Shown here: one piece after another, positions 18,058 through 27,082 of the stretch | How the letters are laid out: every line of letters starts with the position of its first letter | Numbering within the stretch: position 1 is the first letter of the stretch | From: Anaerolineales bacterium | GTDB lineage: Bacteria > Chloroflexota > Anaerolineae > Anaerolineales > UBA4823 | Direction: 5' to 3' | Length of the DNA: 64,000 nt | Assembly: GCA_016932955.1 (NCBI GenBank) | Contig: JAFGBV010000026.1 | Coordinates: 1 to 64,000 of the forward strand | Notes under the pieces: model-generated | The model's input: the letters and a program-made list of their open reading frames with translations, nothing else | Database searches by the model: none | What the model was told of the DNA's origin: nothing | Made by a program: the position numbers and the translations under genes

Positions 18058-18967
18058 CCCCCCGCAAATTCCTGCTATTGACCTTTCTATCTGCATCGTC
18101 ACCTTGAATGCGGCTGACTACCTGCGCGATTGCCTGCACTCAATTGCCGAGAATGTAGCCCCCCTGCAAGCCGAGATCATCGTAGTTGATAACCATTCAA
18201 CCGATGGCACGCTGGAGATGTTAGAGAATGAATTTGCCGGGGTGGCTGTTATCCGCAATAATCAAAATGACGGCTTTGCCCGCCCGATGAACCAGGCAAT
18301 GCGCCAGTCACAAGGTCGCTACCTCTTGTTACTCAACCCGGATACACTGGTGCATCCTGGCGCGCTGCAAACGCTGGCGCAGTTACTGGATGACCACCCT
18401 GAGGTGGGCATCTGCGGGCCAAAAGTGCTCAACCGGGATGGCACGCTGCAAAAACCCTGCCGGCGAGGGGTATCTCGCCCCTGGGCTACCTTCTCGTATG
18501 TTTCAGGGTTATCGTCCCTTTTCCCCAAGAGCAAGTTTTTCGGCGGCTACCTGCTCAATTACCTGGATGAGGATGCCACGCACCAGGTGGATGGGGTGGC
18601 AGGTTCTTGCATGCTGGTGCGCCGCCAGGTGGTCGACCAGGTCGGCTACTTTGACGAGCAATTCTTCGCTTACCAGGAAGATGCCGATTACTGCTTCCAG
18701 GCTCAGAAAGCAGGCTGGAAGATTTATTATGTCCCCCCCGCCCGAATCACCCATTATGGCGGGCAGGGCGGTTCACGCCACCAGCCTTATCGCTCGATCT
18801 ATGAATGGCATCGTTCTTACTACCTTTATTACCGCAAGAACCTGGCAGCAGATTACTTCTTCTTGTTCAACTGGTTCTACTATTCCCTGATGTTCGTCAA
18901 ATTACTGCTCACCCTGCTGGTGAACCTGCTTCGCAAGGATAAATTTGCCGGCCCGCGGCGTGGCTAA
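18035..18967 (+). CDS. Glycosyltransferase family 2 (rhamnosyltransferase-like)
   Basis: 310 residues from the ATG at 18035; an in-frame ATG at 18047 is equally possible. The GT2 domain shows SICIVTLNAADYL, IIVVDNHSTDGT, LLLNPDTLV and the EDADYCFQAQKAGW motif. The C-terminal ~50 residues are hydrophobic and basic (FLFNWFYYSLMFVKLLL), suggesting membrane contact. It matches the WbbL-like group that adds rhamnose or a similar sugar to lipid-linked glycan. It overlaps the GT4 gene upstream, so the two probably act one after the other. Confidence 0.87.
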   Translation: MVHLMSSDPPQIPAIDLSICIVTLNAADYLRDCLHSIAENVAPLQAEIIVVDNHSTDGTLEMLENEFAGVAVIRNNQNDGFARPMNQAMRQSQGRYLLLLNPDTLVHPGALQTLAQLLDDHPEVGICGPKVLNRDGTLQKPCRRGVSRPWATFSYVSGLSSLFPKSKFFGGYLLNYLDEDATHQVDGVAGSCMLVRRQVVDQVGYFDEQFFAYQEDADYCFQAQKAGWKIYYVPPARITHYGGQGGSRHQPYRSIYEWHRSYYLYYRKNLAADYFFLFNWFYYSLMFVKLLLTLLVNLLRKDKFAGPRRG

Positions 18968-18984
18968 GGGCTCCTCAGCCGTGA

Positions 18985-18990
18985 TACAAT
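18985..18990 (+). promoter_or_regulatory. -10 box for a leaderless transcript
   Basis: TACAAT ends 7 nt before the ATG at 18998, which would place the transcription start at the start codon itself. There is no Shine-Dalgarno sequence. This belongs to the recurring leaderless pattern of the window. Confidence 0.5.
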
Positions 18991-18997
18991 CTTACCT

Positions 18998-20275
18998 ATG
19001 AATTCTAAAAGCGGGATCATCGATCAATTACTGCTTATCGGCATCCTGGCCATTGCGTTTCTTTTTGCCGCGCTGGGGCTCTACCTGACCCAGGATCTCG
19101 CTTCCCCGCTACCCTGGGCAAAACCCAGCCTCAGCCCCACCCTCACCCGTGTTCCACCGACTGCCACCCACACCTCCACCCGCGAGCCAACCTCCACACC
19201 CACACGCCGTCCCACGTACACCCCGCGCAACACTTCCACACAGGGTTCGCCAGCCCCCGGCAGCCTCACTGCCCTGCCCTCTGGTAGCCCCCAACCTCCC
19301 GGCACTGACCAGCCACCCCCTGGCAGCCCTCAACCTCCCAGTACTGGTCAGCCGCCTCCCGGCAGTACCCAGCCTGCCACGACGAGCCAGCCAGATACCG
19401 GCAGCCCTCAACCCTCCAGTACGCTCCAACCTGGCGAGACTCCGCAGCCGACCCCCACAGGAGCGCAGTTCAGCATAACGCCATCCCCCACCTCTGGCCC
19501 TACGGAGCCTGGGACCACTGCCACTCCCACCTCCACAGATACAGAAACCCTCACTCCCGGCGAAGATACCCCTACCCCAACAGAAACATCTGAAGTCCCC
19601 ACCGAGACGCTCGAGGCAGGCACCGAAACCCCCACCCCTACGATCACCCCGACGGAGCTTCCCGGCGGATATGTTCTGATAGAAGGGCGCGTTTTGCTCA
19701 ATGGTCAACCTGCGGCTAATGTAGCCCTCGCCTTTGAGGGGAATGATACTTACGACGCCACGACTGACAGTGAAGGGAAATACGTTTTCGGCGTACCAGA
19801 AGACGAAACGGATGTATTTATCATCTTCCGCTACGAGGACAACCAGTCGCTGACCCCCACCACTGATGTCACAATCGAAGCCTGGCTGGAGGGCGAAGTT
19901 CCCGATGGCGCAACCACACTCACTTTACCCGACATGGAAATCGGCTTGCTGATCAACAGCCAGCGCTTTGAACTGACCTCGCCTGCCAATGGCGCCACCT
20001 ACCAGGGTTCCGCCATCTCCGCCTCCAACCCTGTCCCCTTTGCCTGGAATATCTATCCCGGCAGTGGAACGGTCAGCCGCTACGATGTTTTCATCACCAC
20101 CAGAGGTGATATCGACGACTCGCCAAGCTGGAGCTTTCCCACCCAGAACCTCAGCGCTTCTCTCACCTCATCCATTCCAGCAGGCCAGTATTGGGCTGCC
20201 GTACGGGTCGTTCTCGAATCAGGCGATTTTAATATTTCAATCACCTCTCGCCCGAATGACCTGAACATCAATTGA
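18998..20275 (+). CDS. Membrane-anchored Pro/Thr-rich surface protein
   Basis: 425 residues. One transmembrane helix lies at ~9-30 (LLLIGILAIAFLFAALGLYL). Residues ~45-215 are a low-complexity Pro/Thr/Ser linker with imperfect repeats of the type GSPQPPSTGQPPP. Residues ~225-310 look like a carboxypeptidase-regulatory-like beta domain (IEGRVLLNGQPAANVAL, TDSEGKYVF). Residues ~320-425 are a second beta-rich domain. The layout is that of a protein held at the outer face of the membrane by a long, probably glycosylated stalk. It sits inside a glycan cluster, so it could be a client of the glycosyltransferases; this is inference. Confidence 0.7.
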   Translation: MNSKSGIIDQLLLIGILAIAFLFAALGLYLTQDLASPLPWAKPSLSPTLTRVPPTATHTSTREPTSTPTRRPTYTPRNTSTQGSPAPGSLTALPSGSPQPPGTDQPPPGSPQPPSTGQPPPGSTQPATTSQPDTGSPQPSSTLQPGETPQPTPTGAQFSITPSPTSGPTEPGTTATPTSTDTETLTPGEDTPTPTETSEVPTETLEAGTETPTPTITPTELPGGYVLIEGRVLLNGQPAANVALAFEGNDTYDATTDSEGKYVFGVPEDETDVFIIFRYEDNQSLTPTTDVTIEAWLEGEVPDGATTLTLPDMEIGLLINSQRFELTSPANGATYQGSAISASNPVPFAWNIYPGSGTVSRYDVFITTRGDIDDSPSWSFPTQNLSASLTSSIPAGQYWAAVRVVLESGDFNISITSRPNDLNIN

Positions 20276-20303
20276 GCCCCGCTCCCGGCGAAACTCCTAC
20301 CAC

Positions 20304-21311
20304 ATGTCCTTTCTCACCTTTCGGCTCATCTTCTTTGCTGCACTCACCTCCCTGGTGTTGAGTCTTCCAGTCGAATGGCTGACGCGCCGCTTTAAGTGGA
20401 TGGATTACCCCGGCAGTGCACCGCACAAGCTGCACACCAGCCCGGTTCCGGTGGCAGGTGGTTTGGTGATCCTCATTTCCCTTTTGGTGATGTCGGCTGC
20501 CGAAGGCTTGCTCATTTCACAAACAGTGCGCGCCATCATCATCCCTGCACTGATCATTTTTCTCTTTGGCTTATGGGATGACCTTTGCAACCTGCGGGCG
20601 CGCTGGAAGTTCTTTGGGCAACTCCTGGCTACCGCGACCATGATCGGCCTGGGCTTGCAAACCCACCTGTTTGACACCATGCCCTGGATTGACCTGCTGG
20701 TCACGGGTTCGTGGATGATCGGCGTCACCAATGCGTATAACTTTGTTGACAGCATGGATGGTCTGGCCAATGGGCTGGCCAGCCTGGCAGCAGCTTTCTT
20801 CATGCTGGTCACCTTTGACTCACTGCAGAACGATCTCACCGCCTTTAGCGCCATCATGCTGGGTGTCGGCTTGGGAGTGTATTATTTTACCGCTCCGCCT
20901 GCGCGCTTCTTCTTGGGAGATTCGGGATCACAAAGCCTGGGCTTCCTGCTAGGCGCCCTGGCCATCGCCTATAACCCTTTGGGGTTCGTGCGCAGTCAAT
21001 CCTGGTTCATTCCAATCCTATTGGTGGGGGTGCCGCTTTTTGATGCCGCTCTGGTGGTCATCTCACGCCTGCGCCGCAAACGCTCGGTCTACCAATCCAG
21101 CCGCGATCATACCTATCATCGCCTGGTTGCCCTGGGCTTGCCCCCCAACCGCGCAGTTTTGACCATGCAAGTCGTCGCTGGCTTGTTGGGCTGCCTGGCG
21201 ATCATCGCCCTCACCCTCCCTCCCATCCTGGCAAATACCATCTTCATCGCCTGCGTTTTGGGTGGCTTTGTGGGCATCGCCTTTCTGGACCAACGCAAAC
21301 GCTGGCCATGA
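20304..21311 (+). CDS. MraY/WecA/TagO-family sugar-phosphate transferase
   Basis: 335 residues and about 10-11 transmembrane helices. Family motifs are present: HTSPVPVAGGLVIL near the N-terminus, FGLWDDLCNLRARWKF, and NAYNFVDSMDGLANGLA, whose Asp residues bind the metal and the nucleotide sugar. Enzymes of this family move a sugar-1-phosphate (often GlcNAc-1-P) from UDP to undecaprenyl phosphate and so start a polysaccharide on its lipid carrier. Length and motifs suit the WecA/TagO branch better than MraY. Its place next to the glycosyltransferases fits the role of initiating enzyme for the cluster's glycan. Confidence 0.88.
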   Translation: MSFLTFRLIFFAALTSLVLSLPVEWLTRRFKWMDYPGSAPHKLHTSPVPVAGGLVILISLLVMSAAEGLLISQTVRAIIIPALIIFLFGLWDDLCNLRARWKFFGQLLATATMIGLGLQTHLFDTMPWIDLLVTGSWMIGVTNAYNFVDSMDGLANGLASLAAAFFMLVTFDSLQNDLTAFSAIMLGVGLGVYYFTAPPARFFLGDSGSQSLGFLLGALAIAYNPLGFVRSQSWFIPILLVGVPLFDAALVVISRLRRKRSVYQSSRDHTYHRLVALGLPPNRAVLTMQVVAGLLGCLAIIALTLPPILANTIFIACVLGGFVGIAFLDQRKRWP

Positions 21312-21372
21312 TGTGGGGAAAGCCCAATGAGCCTGTGTTACAATTGGTGGAATTTAATAGTGGAGTGACTCA

Positions 21373-23514
21373 ATGCGAGAAGCCTTTATTGCTTTCATCA
21401 TTTTACTCATCCTTGGCTGCCTGGCTTGCCTGTGCCTGGCGGCTTTCGGCGGAGCAACCTACTTTTTCTTTGATTCAATCCCCACGGTGGGTTACACCCC
21501 CTTCTATCTTCCAGGCACCACCCCAACTCCTCTGGTGCTGCGCCCCACAGGGCAGCCGTTAGGGCAACTCCCCACGACTGCGCCAGACGTTCTCCAACCT
21601 AGAACGCCAGAGGCGATGCCCACCCAACCCGCCGAGCCCACACCATTCAAGCTGCCCACCAGTGACACCCCGCCCACCCCCACCCCCAAGCCGATCGTCT
21701 GGCCGGTTCCTGCCGATACACTACACACCCTGGAAAACGCTGAGGTTCCTTACAACGATTGGATCGAGCTGGCAGAGCGTTTGGGGGGCGCCAGCGATAT
21801 TCCGGTGACGGTGGATCCACCCCCAGCGCCCTATGTAGTGGGTGCGCAGCGCACTTTTTGGGCAAGCAACACCGACAACGATGAAAGTTTCCAGGTGGAT
21901 GCCACGCTACAATATGTGACTCCGCACGCGTATTTCTGGATCCAGGATGAGGTGCGATTCGACGAAGATGATCTGGCAGCGCTGGCGCAAAGCTTCGAGT
22001 ACGAAATCTACCCCACCAACCGCGCCTTTTTTGGCAGCGAATGGTCTCCCGGCGTTGACGGCGATCCTCATATCTACATCCTCTACGCCAGCGGGATTGG
22101 CTGGGAGGTAGCAGGGTATTACTCCTCTGCCGATGAATACCATCCTCTGGTGAACGAATATTCCAATGTGGCGGAAATGTTCTACTTCAACGCCGATAAC
22201 ACAGGCCTTGACGAGAGCTATACCTACGGCGTGCTGGCGCATGAATTCCAGCACATGATCCATTGGCATCAAGATCGCAATGAGAATTCCTGGATGGATG
22301 AAGGCTTTGCAGAATTAGCCGCCTTCTTGAATGGTTACTACGAGGGCGGTTTCGATGGCGTATTTGCCGATGATCCCGATCTGCAGCTCAACAACTGGCC
22401 CGGTGATGCTGATACGACCCCCAACTATGGGGCTAGTTTTATGTTCGTCTACTATTTCCTGGAGCGTTTCGGCGAGGATGCCACCAAAGCCCTGGTCGCT
22501 CACCCTGAAAATGGTTTGCAGGCCATCGATACCATATTAGCTGACCTGGGCGCCACAGACCAGCTCACTGGCCGCCCCATCACTGCCGACAATGTTTTCC
22601 TGGATTGGGCGATCACCAATTATGTGCAGGATAGCAGCGTGGCAGATGGGCGCTACGATTACTATAACTATACACCGGTGCCCACTTTCTACGCCACAGA
22701 TGACTTCTCCTCCCCGGTCAACATGGTCACCCGCGATGTGCACCAATACGGCACGGATTACATCCGCCTGCAAGGCAATGGGGATTACACCATCCATTTC
22801 GAGGGCTCCACACAGGTAAACGTGCTCCCCATTGACCCATATTCCGGCAACTTCTATTTCTGGTCCAATAAAGGCGACCAGTCCGATATGACACTTACGC
22901 GCAGGTTCGATTTCAGCAACCACAGCGGCTCTTTGACCCTGGAATACTGGACTTGGTATGACCTGGAAGAAGGCTGGGATTATCTTTATCTGCTGGCCTC
23001 CACCGATGGGGAGAACTGGGAGATCCTGATCACACCCTCCGGTACCGCTGAAGACCCCACCGGGAACTCCTATGGCTGGGCTTACACTGGCCTATCGGGT
23101 CAGAGATCGGACGGGGAGTGGGTACACGAATCAGTTGATCTGTCGCGCTTTGCCGGGGAGGTCGTTGATCTGCGCTTCGAATACATCACCGATGATACGG
23201 TGAACGGAGAAGGCTTTGTTCTTGATGATATCGCTATTCCAGAGATTGGCTACTTCTCTGACTTCGAGAGCGATGATGGCGGCTGGCAGGGAGAGGGCTG
23301 GGTGCGCATCGAGAACATTCTCCCGCAGATCTACCGCCTGGCGCTGATCACCATGAATGACACCACCACAGTGGAATATATCACCCTCAACGATGATATC
23401 ACCGCCGATATACCCATTTCCCTGAACCACGGCGATGAAGTCATCCTCGTCGTCACTGCTACCACGCGCTTCACCTTCGAAAAAGCCGCTTATCGTTACG
23501 AGGTTCTTCCGTAG
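21373..23514 (+). CDS. Membrane-anchored zinc metalloprotease, immune-inhibitor-A-like
   Basis: 713 residues. The N-terminal helix (FIAFIILLILGCLACLCLAA) is a signal anchor, followed by a Pro/Thr-rich stalk at ~45-115. Zinc-site residues are HEFQHMIHWH at ~290 with a downstream Glu in MDEGFAELAA, as in gluzincin-like or M6-like peptidases. The C-terminal part (~515-640) resembles the jelly-roll domain of immune inhibitor A proteases (LTLEYWTWYDLEEGWDYLYL). It is expected to work outside the cell. TACAAT at 21339-21344 and GGAG before the ATG suggest its own promoter. An intrinsic terminator follows at 23564. Confidence 0.8.
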   Translation: MREAFIAFIILLILGCLACLCLAAFGGATYFFFDSIPTVGYTPFYLPGTTPTPLVLRPTGQPLGQLPTTAPDVLQPRTPEAMPTQPAEPTPFKLPTSDTPPTPTPKPIVWPVPADTLHTLENAEVPYNDWIELAERLGGASDIPVTVDPPPAPYVVGAQRTFWASNTDNDESFQVDATLQYVTPHAYFWIQDEVRFDEDDLAALAQSFEYEIYPTNRAFFGSEWSPGVDGDPHIYILYASGIGWEVAGYYSSADEYHPLVNEYSNVAEMFYFNADNTGLDESYTYGVLAHEFQHMIHWHQDRNENSWMDEGFAELAAFLNGYYEGGFDGVFADDPDLQLNNWPGDADTTPNYGASFMFVYYFLERFGEDATKALVAHPENGLQAIDTILADLGATDQLTGRPITADNVFLDWAITNYVQDSSVADGRYDYYNYTPVPTFYATDDFSSPVNMVTRDVHQYGTDYIRLQGNGDYTIHFEGSTQVNVLPIDPYSGNFYFWSNKGDQSDMTLTRRFDFSNHSGSLTLEYWTWYDLEEGWDYLYLLASTDGENWEILITPSGTAEDPTGNSYGWAYTGLSGQRSDGEWVHESVDLSRFAGEVVDLRFEYITDDTVNGEGFVLDDIAIPEIGYFSDFESDDGGWQGEGWVRIENILPQIYRLALITMNDTTTVEYITLNDDITADIPISLNHGDEVILVVTATTRFTFEKAAYRYEVLP

Positions 23515-23563
23515 CAAATATCTATCCAGAAATCATTTCGGGTAGGTTCTCACAACACAATAA

Positions 23564-23606
23564 GTATCCGCGGGCGGCTTTAAAGACCGCCCGCGGATAT
23601 TTTTTT
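23564..23606 (+). terminator. Intrinsic terminator after the metalloprotease gene
   Basis: A perfect 12-bp GC-rich stem pairs 23566-23577 (ATCCGCGGGCGG) with 23587-23598. A U-tract follows at 23600-23606. The hairpin lies 50 nt after the stop of the protease gene and has no T-tract in the other direction, so it acts on the + strand and closes the surface-polysaccharide region. Confidence 0.92.
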
Positions 23607-23648
23607 ATCCTTGGAGCTGGAGTAGTGGTAAAGGTTGCGCCTGGAAGG

Positions 23649-23876
23649 TTATTCTGGTGTACTTTTTCGAGGAGCTTTGAGGGCTCTCAATTGCTCCTCA
23701 AGCTCAGCCCGGCGATCCGCCATCGCCTTATTCACCTCATCGCGCAGGCGCAGGCTGCGTGCTTTGATCTCATTACGCACATCTTCACCCGAAGCAGGAG
23801 CCAGCAGGATGGCAAGTGTCGCCCCAACCAGCCCCCCCATAAGCGCCCCGCTGAGAAAACTGAGAAAGCGTCGCAT
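23649..23876 (-). CDS. YtxH-domain small membrane protein
   Basis: 75 residues from the second of two adjacent ATG codons; GGAGG stands 5 nt before it. A glycine-rich transmembrane helix (GALMGGLVGATLAILLAPASG) carries the family hallmark LLAPxSG, followed by a charged amphipathic helix. YtxH-type proteins are widespread and often stress-related, but their function is not established. It is divergent from the etf operon and shares with it an AT-rich control region containing an inverted repeat. Confidence 0.8.
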   Translation of the reverse strand: MRRFLSFLSGALMGGLVGATLAILLAPASGEDVRNEIKARSLRLRDEVNKAMADRRAELEEQLRALKAPRKSTPE

Positions 23877-23907
23877 CATATCCTCCTTATCGATTGATCA
23901 TCCCGTA

Positions 23908-23940
23908 GTGCAATTATAATATATTGCGTTACAATTGCAC
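23908..23940. promoter_or_regulatory. Inverted repeat with divergent -10 boxes
   Basis: GTGCAATT at 23908-23915 and AATTGCAC at 23933-23940 form a perfect 8-bp inverted repeat with a 17-nt spacer. The spacer contains TATAAT-like hexamers on both strands, and TACAAT at 23930-23935 overlaps the right arm. The site sits between the divergent YtxH and etf genes and could be a repressor operator. No known regulator motif was matched. Confidence 0.45.
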
Positions 23941-23941
23941 T

Positions 23942-24016
23942 ATGGAAGCTGCCATGACCAAGGACAGGTTTCCCAAAATATCTGCATTATTCATTGAAGA
24001 TCAAAATCACTGGTAA
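23942..24016 (+). CDS. Possible 24-residue leader ORF before etfB
   Basis: ATG at 23942 starts 6 nt after TACAAT, so it would be at the very 5' end of the etf transcript. It encodes MEAAMTKDRFPKISALFIED plus four more residues and stops 14 nt before the TTG of etfB. The position suggests a translated leader, but composition gives no proof of coding. Confidence 0.3.
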   Translation: MEAAMTKDRFPKISALFIEDQNHW

Positions 24017-24030
24017 AAAAGGAGGCTGCT

Positions 24031-24810
24031 TTGAAAATCGTTGTTTGTGTCAAACAAGTGCCCGATTCCGCTGCCAAGATCGTGGCGGAAAATGGCAAAC
24101 CGCAATGGGGTGATGCACCGCTGGTGATCAACCCCTGGGATGAATATGCAGTTGAAGCCGCCCTGCTTCAGGCCGAGGCGCATGGAGGCGACGTGATCGC
24201 GATCAGCATCGGCGGAGAGAATGCAAAAGAAGCGCTCAAGCATGCTCTCGCGATGGGCGTAAGTGAAGCGTTCCTCATCTCCGATCCTGCGCTGGCACAG
24301 GCCGACAGCCAGGTCATCGCCCGGGTGTTGGCAGCGGCGATTCAGAAAATCGGCGCTGTCGATCTCGCTTTGCTTGGTCGCCAAGCCATCGACAGCGATA
24401 CTGGACTGACCGCTTCCCAAACTGCACGCGTGCTGGGTTGGCCTGCCCTCACCCTCGTCTCCGTCATCCAAAACGTAGACCCCGCAGCCCGCACCATCCG
24501 CGTCGAGCGCAGTATGGAAGAAGGCCGGCAAACGGTCAGTGGGAAGCTCCCCGCTATACTCAGCGTGGTCAAGGATTTTGGCGAGCCTCGCTACCCCTCT
24601 TTCATGGGCATTCGCAAGGCTGCTCGCGCCAATATCCCGCTCTGGTCCCTGGCTGACCTGGCGCTGGGCGAGATGAAATCCCTGGTCAGCTGGCCTTCTG
24701 TAGAGAATACCCCCTCCCGCGAGGTAGCAACCGAGATGGTCAGCGGTGCTAACCCGCAAGAGATCGCCGAAAAACTCACCGATTTAATCCTGGCGGAGAA
24801 AGTGCTATGA
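24031..24810 (+). CDS. etfB: Electron transfer flavoprotein beta subunit
   Basis: 259 residues from a TTG with a strong GGAGG 5 nt upstream. The N-terminus KIVVCVKQVPDSAAKIV and the segment INPWDEYAVEAAL are typical. The nucleotide-binding part reads LLGRQAIDSDTGLTASQ. EtfB forms a heterodimer with EtfA and passes electrons between acyl-CoA or similar dehydrogenases and the quinone pool, or bifurcates them. Which type applies cannot be decided by eye. Its stop overlaps the etfA start (ATGA). Confidence 0.95.
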   Translation: MKIVVCVKQVPDSAAKIVAENGKPQWGDAPLVINPWDEYAVEAALLQAEAHGGDVIAISIGGENAKEALKHALAMGVSEAFLISDPALAQADSQVIARVLAAAIQKIGAVDLALLGRQAIDSDTGLTASQTARVLGWPALTLVSVIQNVDPAARTIRVERSMEEGRQTVSGKLPAILSVVKDFGEPRYPSFMGIRKAARANIPLWSLADLALGEMKSLVSWPSVENTPSREVATEMVSGANPQEIAEKLTDLILAEKVL

Positions 24811-25838
24811 GCGAGATCTGGATTTACATTGATCAGTTCAAAGGGAAAGCGCTATCCACCTCCTGGGAAGCCTTCAGCGCGGCCCAGGCGATAGGCGCAA
24901 GCCAAATCACTGGCGTTGTCCTCGGTCACAATGTAGAGGCGATTGCCCAGGAAGCCATCCAATATGGCGCCGGTCGCGTCCTGCTGGCAGATGATCCCTC
25001 CCTGGCAGATTACCGCCCCGAGCCTTATGCTACCCTGCTGACATCCCTGGCGAAGGAAAACCTGCCCGATGCCATGCTCTTTCCTACTACCACGCGCGGC
25101 CGCGAGCTGGCTGCAATGGTCGGCATTGACCTCAACACCGGCGTATTGGCCGACGTAACTGCCCTGGAAGTCAAGGACGGCGCCATCCTGGCTACACGTC
25201 CCATTTATGGCGGCAAGCTGCTGGCAAAAGTTACCTGCAGTACCAAGCCCCCCATCATCACCCTGCGCTCACGGGCTTTCACAGCCCCCTCCTCCAGCTC
25301 CGGGCGCACGGGCAGCATCCAGCGCGTTGCTGCCGTCATGGCTGAAGCGGAGATCTTGACCAAAGTAGAGGGTTACAGCACAATTGAAGGCGGTGTCAGC
25401 CTCACCGATGCTGCAGTGATCGTCTCCGGTGGGCGCGGTGTCGCCAACCAGCCTTCGCTCACCCCGCCACCCGGCATGGACGAGAAGGAAGCCGAAATCT
25501 GGCGCGCCCAGCAGGGTTTTAAGCTGCTGGCAGAGCTGGCGCAGGTTTTAGGAGGGGCAGTGGGCGCATCCCGCGCTGCGGTCGATGCCGGCTTTATTCC
25601 TTACCTACACCAGGTCGGGCAGACCGGGAAAATCGTCGCCCCTGATCTTTACATTGCCTGCGGCATCTCCGGCGCCATCCAGCACCTGGCGGGTATTCGC
25701 GCCAGCAAGATGATCGTGGCGATCAACAAAGATGCTGAAGCGCCGATCTTCAAGTTGGCTCGCTTCGGCGTCGTCGGCGATCTCTACCAGATCGTCCCCG
25801 CGCTGGCCGAAGCCTTCCGCAAGAAACTGACTGCATAA
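24807..25838 (+). CDS. etfA: Electron transfer flavoprotein alpha subunit
   Basis: 343 residues. The C-terminal FAD domain is diagnostic: [38 protein letters not shown] and [12 protein letters not shown]. The N-terminal half forms the interface with EtfB. It carries FAD and completes the Etf dimer in the cytoplasm. No ferredoxin domain is fused to it. It is followed after 2 nt by coaBC, so CoA synthesis and CoA-ester oxidation may be linked in one transcript; a thiolase gene at 44729 would suit the same metabolism. Confidence 0.95.
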   Translation: MSEIWIYIDQFKGKALSTSWEAFSAAQAIGASQITGVVLGHNVEAIAQEAIQYGAGRVLLADDPSLADYRPEPYATLLTSLAKENLPDAMLFPTTTRGRELAAMVGIDLNTGVLADVTALEVKDGAILATRPIYGGKLLAKVTCSTKPPIITLRSRAFTAPSSSSGRTGSIQRVAAVMAEAEILTKVEGYSTIEGGVSLTDAAVIVSGGRGVANQPSLTPPPGMDEKEAEIWRAQQGFKLLAELAQVLGGAVGASRAAVDAGFIPYLHQVGQTGKIVAPDLYIACGISGAIQHLAGIRASKMIVAINKDAEAPIFKLARFGVVGDLYQIVPALAEAFRKKLTA

Positions 25839-25840
25839 AA

Positions 25841-27079
25841 ATGATGATCCAACCATTGAAGAACAAACGCATCTTGTTTGGCGTGACCGGCAGCATTGCC
25901 GCCTATAAAGCCGCTGACCTGGCCAGCAAGCTCGCCCAGGCTGGCGCTCAGGTAACCACTTTGCTCACCAAAGCAGGCGAAGAGTTTGTCACCCCCCTCA
26001 CCTTCCAATCCGTCACCGGTTCACCCGCCCACACAGATGCTCTGCTTTGGGGTAGACAGGGGCATATCGTACATATCAACCTAGCGCATCAGACCGATCT
26101 TCTCCTTATTGCGCCTGCCTCTGCCAATACCTTGGCCAAGCTCGCCCGCGGCATTGCCGATAGCCTGCTCACCGTGGTCACCCTGGCTTACGGCCCGGGG
26201 AACGCCGAGCATCCTCTGGTTCTGGCCCCAGCAATGGATGGCGGGATGTTTGCCCACCCGGCTACCCAGGAAAACCTGGAGATCCTGCGCCAGCGCGGCG
26301 CAGTAATCATTGGCCCTGAGATAGGTCATCTTGCCTCCGGGCTGACCGCCCCAGGCCGGATGAGCGAGCCCCTGACAATCTTCGGCCACATACGCTATCT
26401 GCTCTCCCGCAAAGGCCCCCTGGCTGGGCGGCGCGTGATCATCACTGCGGGTGGCACACAAGAGCCAATCGACCCGGTGCGAGTGATTACCAACCGTTCC
26501 TCCGGCAAGCAAGGCACTGCCCTCGCCCAGGCAGCTTTGGACGCTGGCGCCGATGTGACCCTGATCACCACGCCCGTCAGTGTGCCCCCGCCCTATGGGG
26601 TGCGCTTGGTGGCAGTGACCACAGCCGCAGAAATGGAAAATGCTGTACTGGCTACCAGCCAGGAAGCCGACGTGCTGCTGATGGCAGCTGCGGTGGCAGA
26701 TTTCCGCCCTGCCCGTGCGCAGGAACAAAAGATCAAGAAAGGCCAGGGTGCCCTGGCCCTGAACTTAGAGCCCACCAATGACATCCTGACCTCCGTGGCT
26801 GTCCAGCGCAGCAAATCTAAGCGCCCGATCATCGTGATCGGGTTTGCTGCTGAAACCGAGGATTTGGTCGAAAATGCTCAGGCCAAGCTGCAAGCCAAGC
26901 AACTCGACCTGATCATCGCCAACAATGTCACCGCGCCCGATGCTGGCTTCAGCGTCGATACAAACCGGGTGACCCTGCTCCGGGCAGATGGCAGCCGCGA
27001 ATCGCTGCCGCTATTGACCAAAGCAGAGGTCGCTGAGCGCGTCATTGCTGAAGTGGCGAGCATCTTTTCACGAGCCTGA
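25841..27079 (+). CDS. coaBC: Bifunctional phosphopantothenoylcysteine decarboxylase / phosphopantothenate-cysteine ligase
   Basis: 412 residues. The CoaC half (~1-190) is an FMN flavoprotein with GVTGSIAAYKAADLASKL, the His-containing VHINLAHQT and PASANTLAKLARG. The CoaB half (~195-412) has VIITAGGTQEPIDPVR, NRSSGKQGTALA, AAVADFRP and NDIL. The enzyme makes 4'-phosphopantetheine for CoA. Two CoaC motifs differ from the E. coli pattern: PAMN reads APAMDGGM and the LACG segment reads LASG, so the usual active-site Cys is absent. Similar variants may be normal in this lineage. It lies 2 nt after etfA. Confidence 0.93.
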   Translation: MMIQPLKNKRILFGVTGSIAAYKAADLASKLAQAGAQVTTLLTKAGEEFVTPLTFQSVTGSPAHTDALLWGRQGHIVHINLAHQTDLLLIAPASANTLAKLARGIADSLLTVVTLAYGPGNAEHPLVLAPAMDGGMFAHPATQENLEILRQRGAVIIGPEIGHLASGLTAPGRMSEPLTIFGHIRYLLSRKGPLAGRRVIITAGGTQEPIDPVRVITNRSSGKQGTALAQAALDAGADVTLITTPVSVPPPYGVRLVAVTTAAEMENAVLATSQEADVLLMAAAVADFRPARAQEQKIKKGQGALALNLEPTNDILTSVAVQRSKSKRPIIVIGFAAETEDLVENAQAKLQAKQLDLIIANNVTAPDAGFSVDTNRVTLLRADGSRESLPLLTKAEVAERVIAEVASIFSRA

Positions 27080-27082
27080 AAC

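Noticed and set aside
19240..19470. Repeats in the Pro/Thr region as a CRISPR-like array
   Set aside because: Repeats are short, imperfect and follow codon periodicity; there are no unique spacers of equal length.
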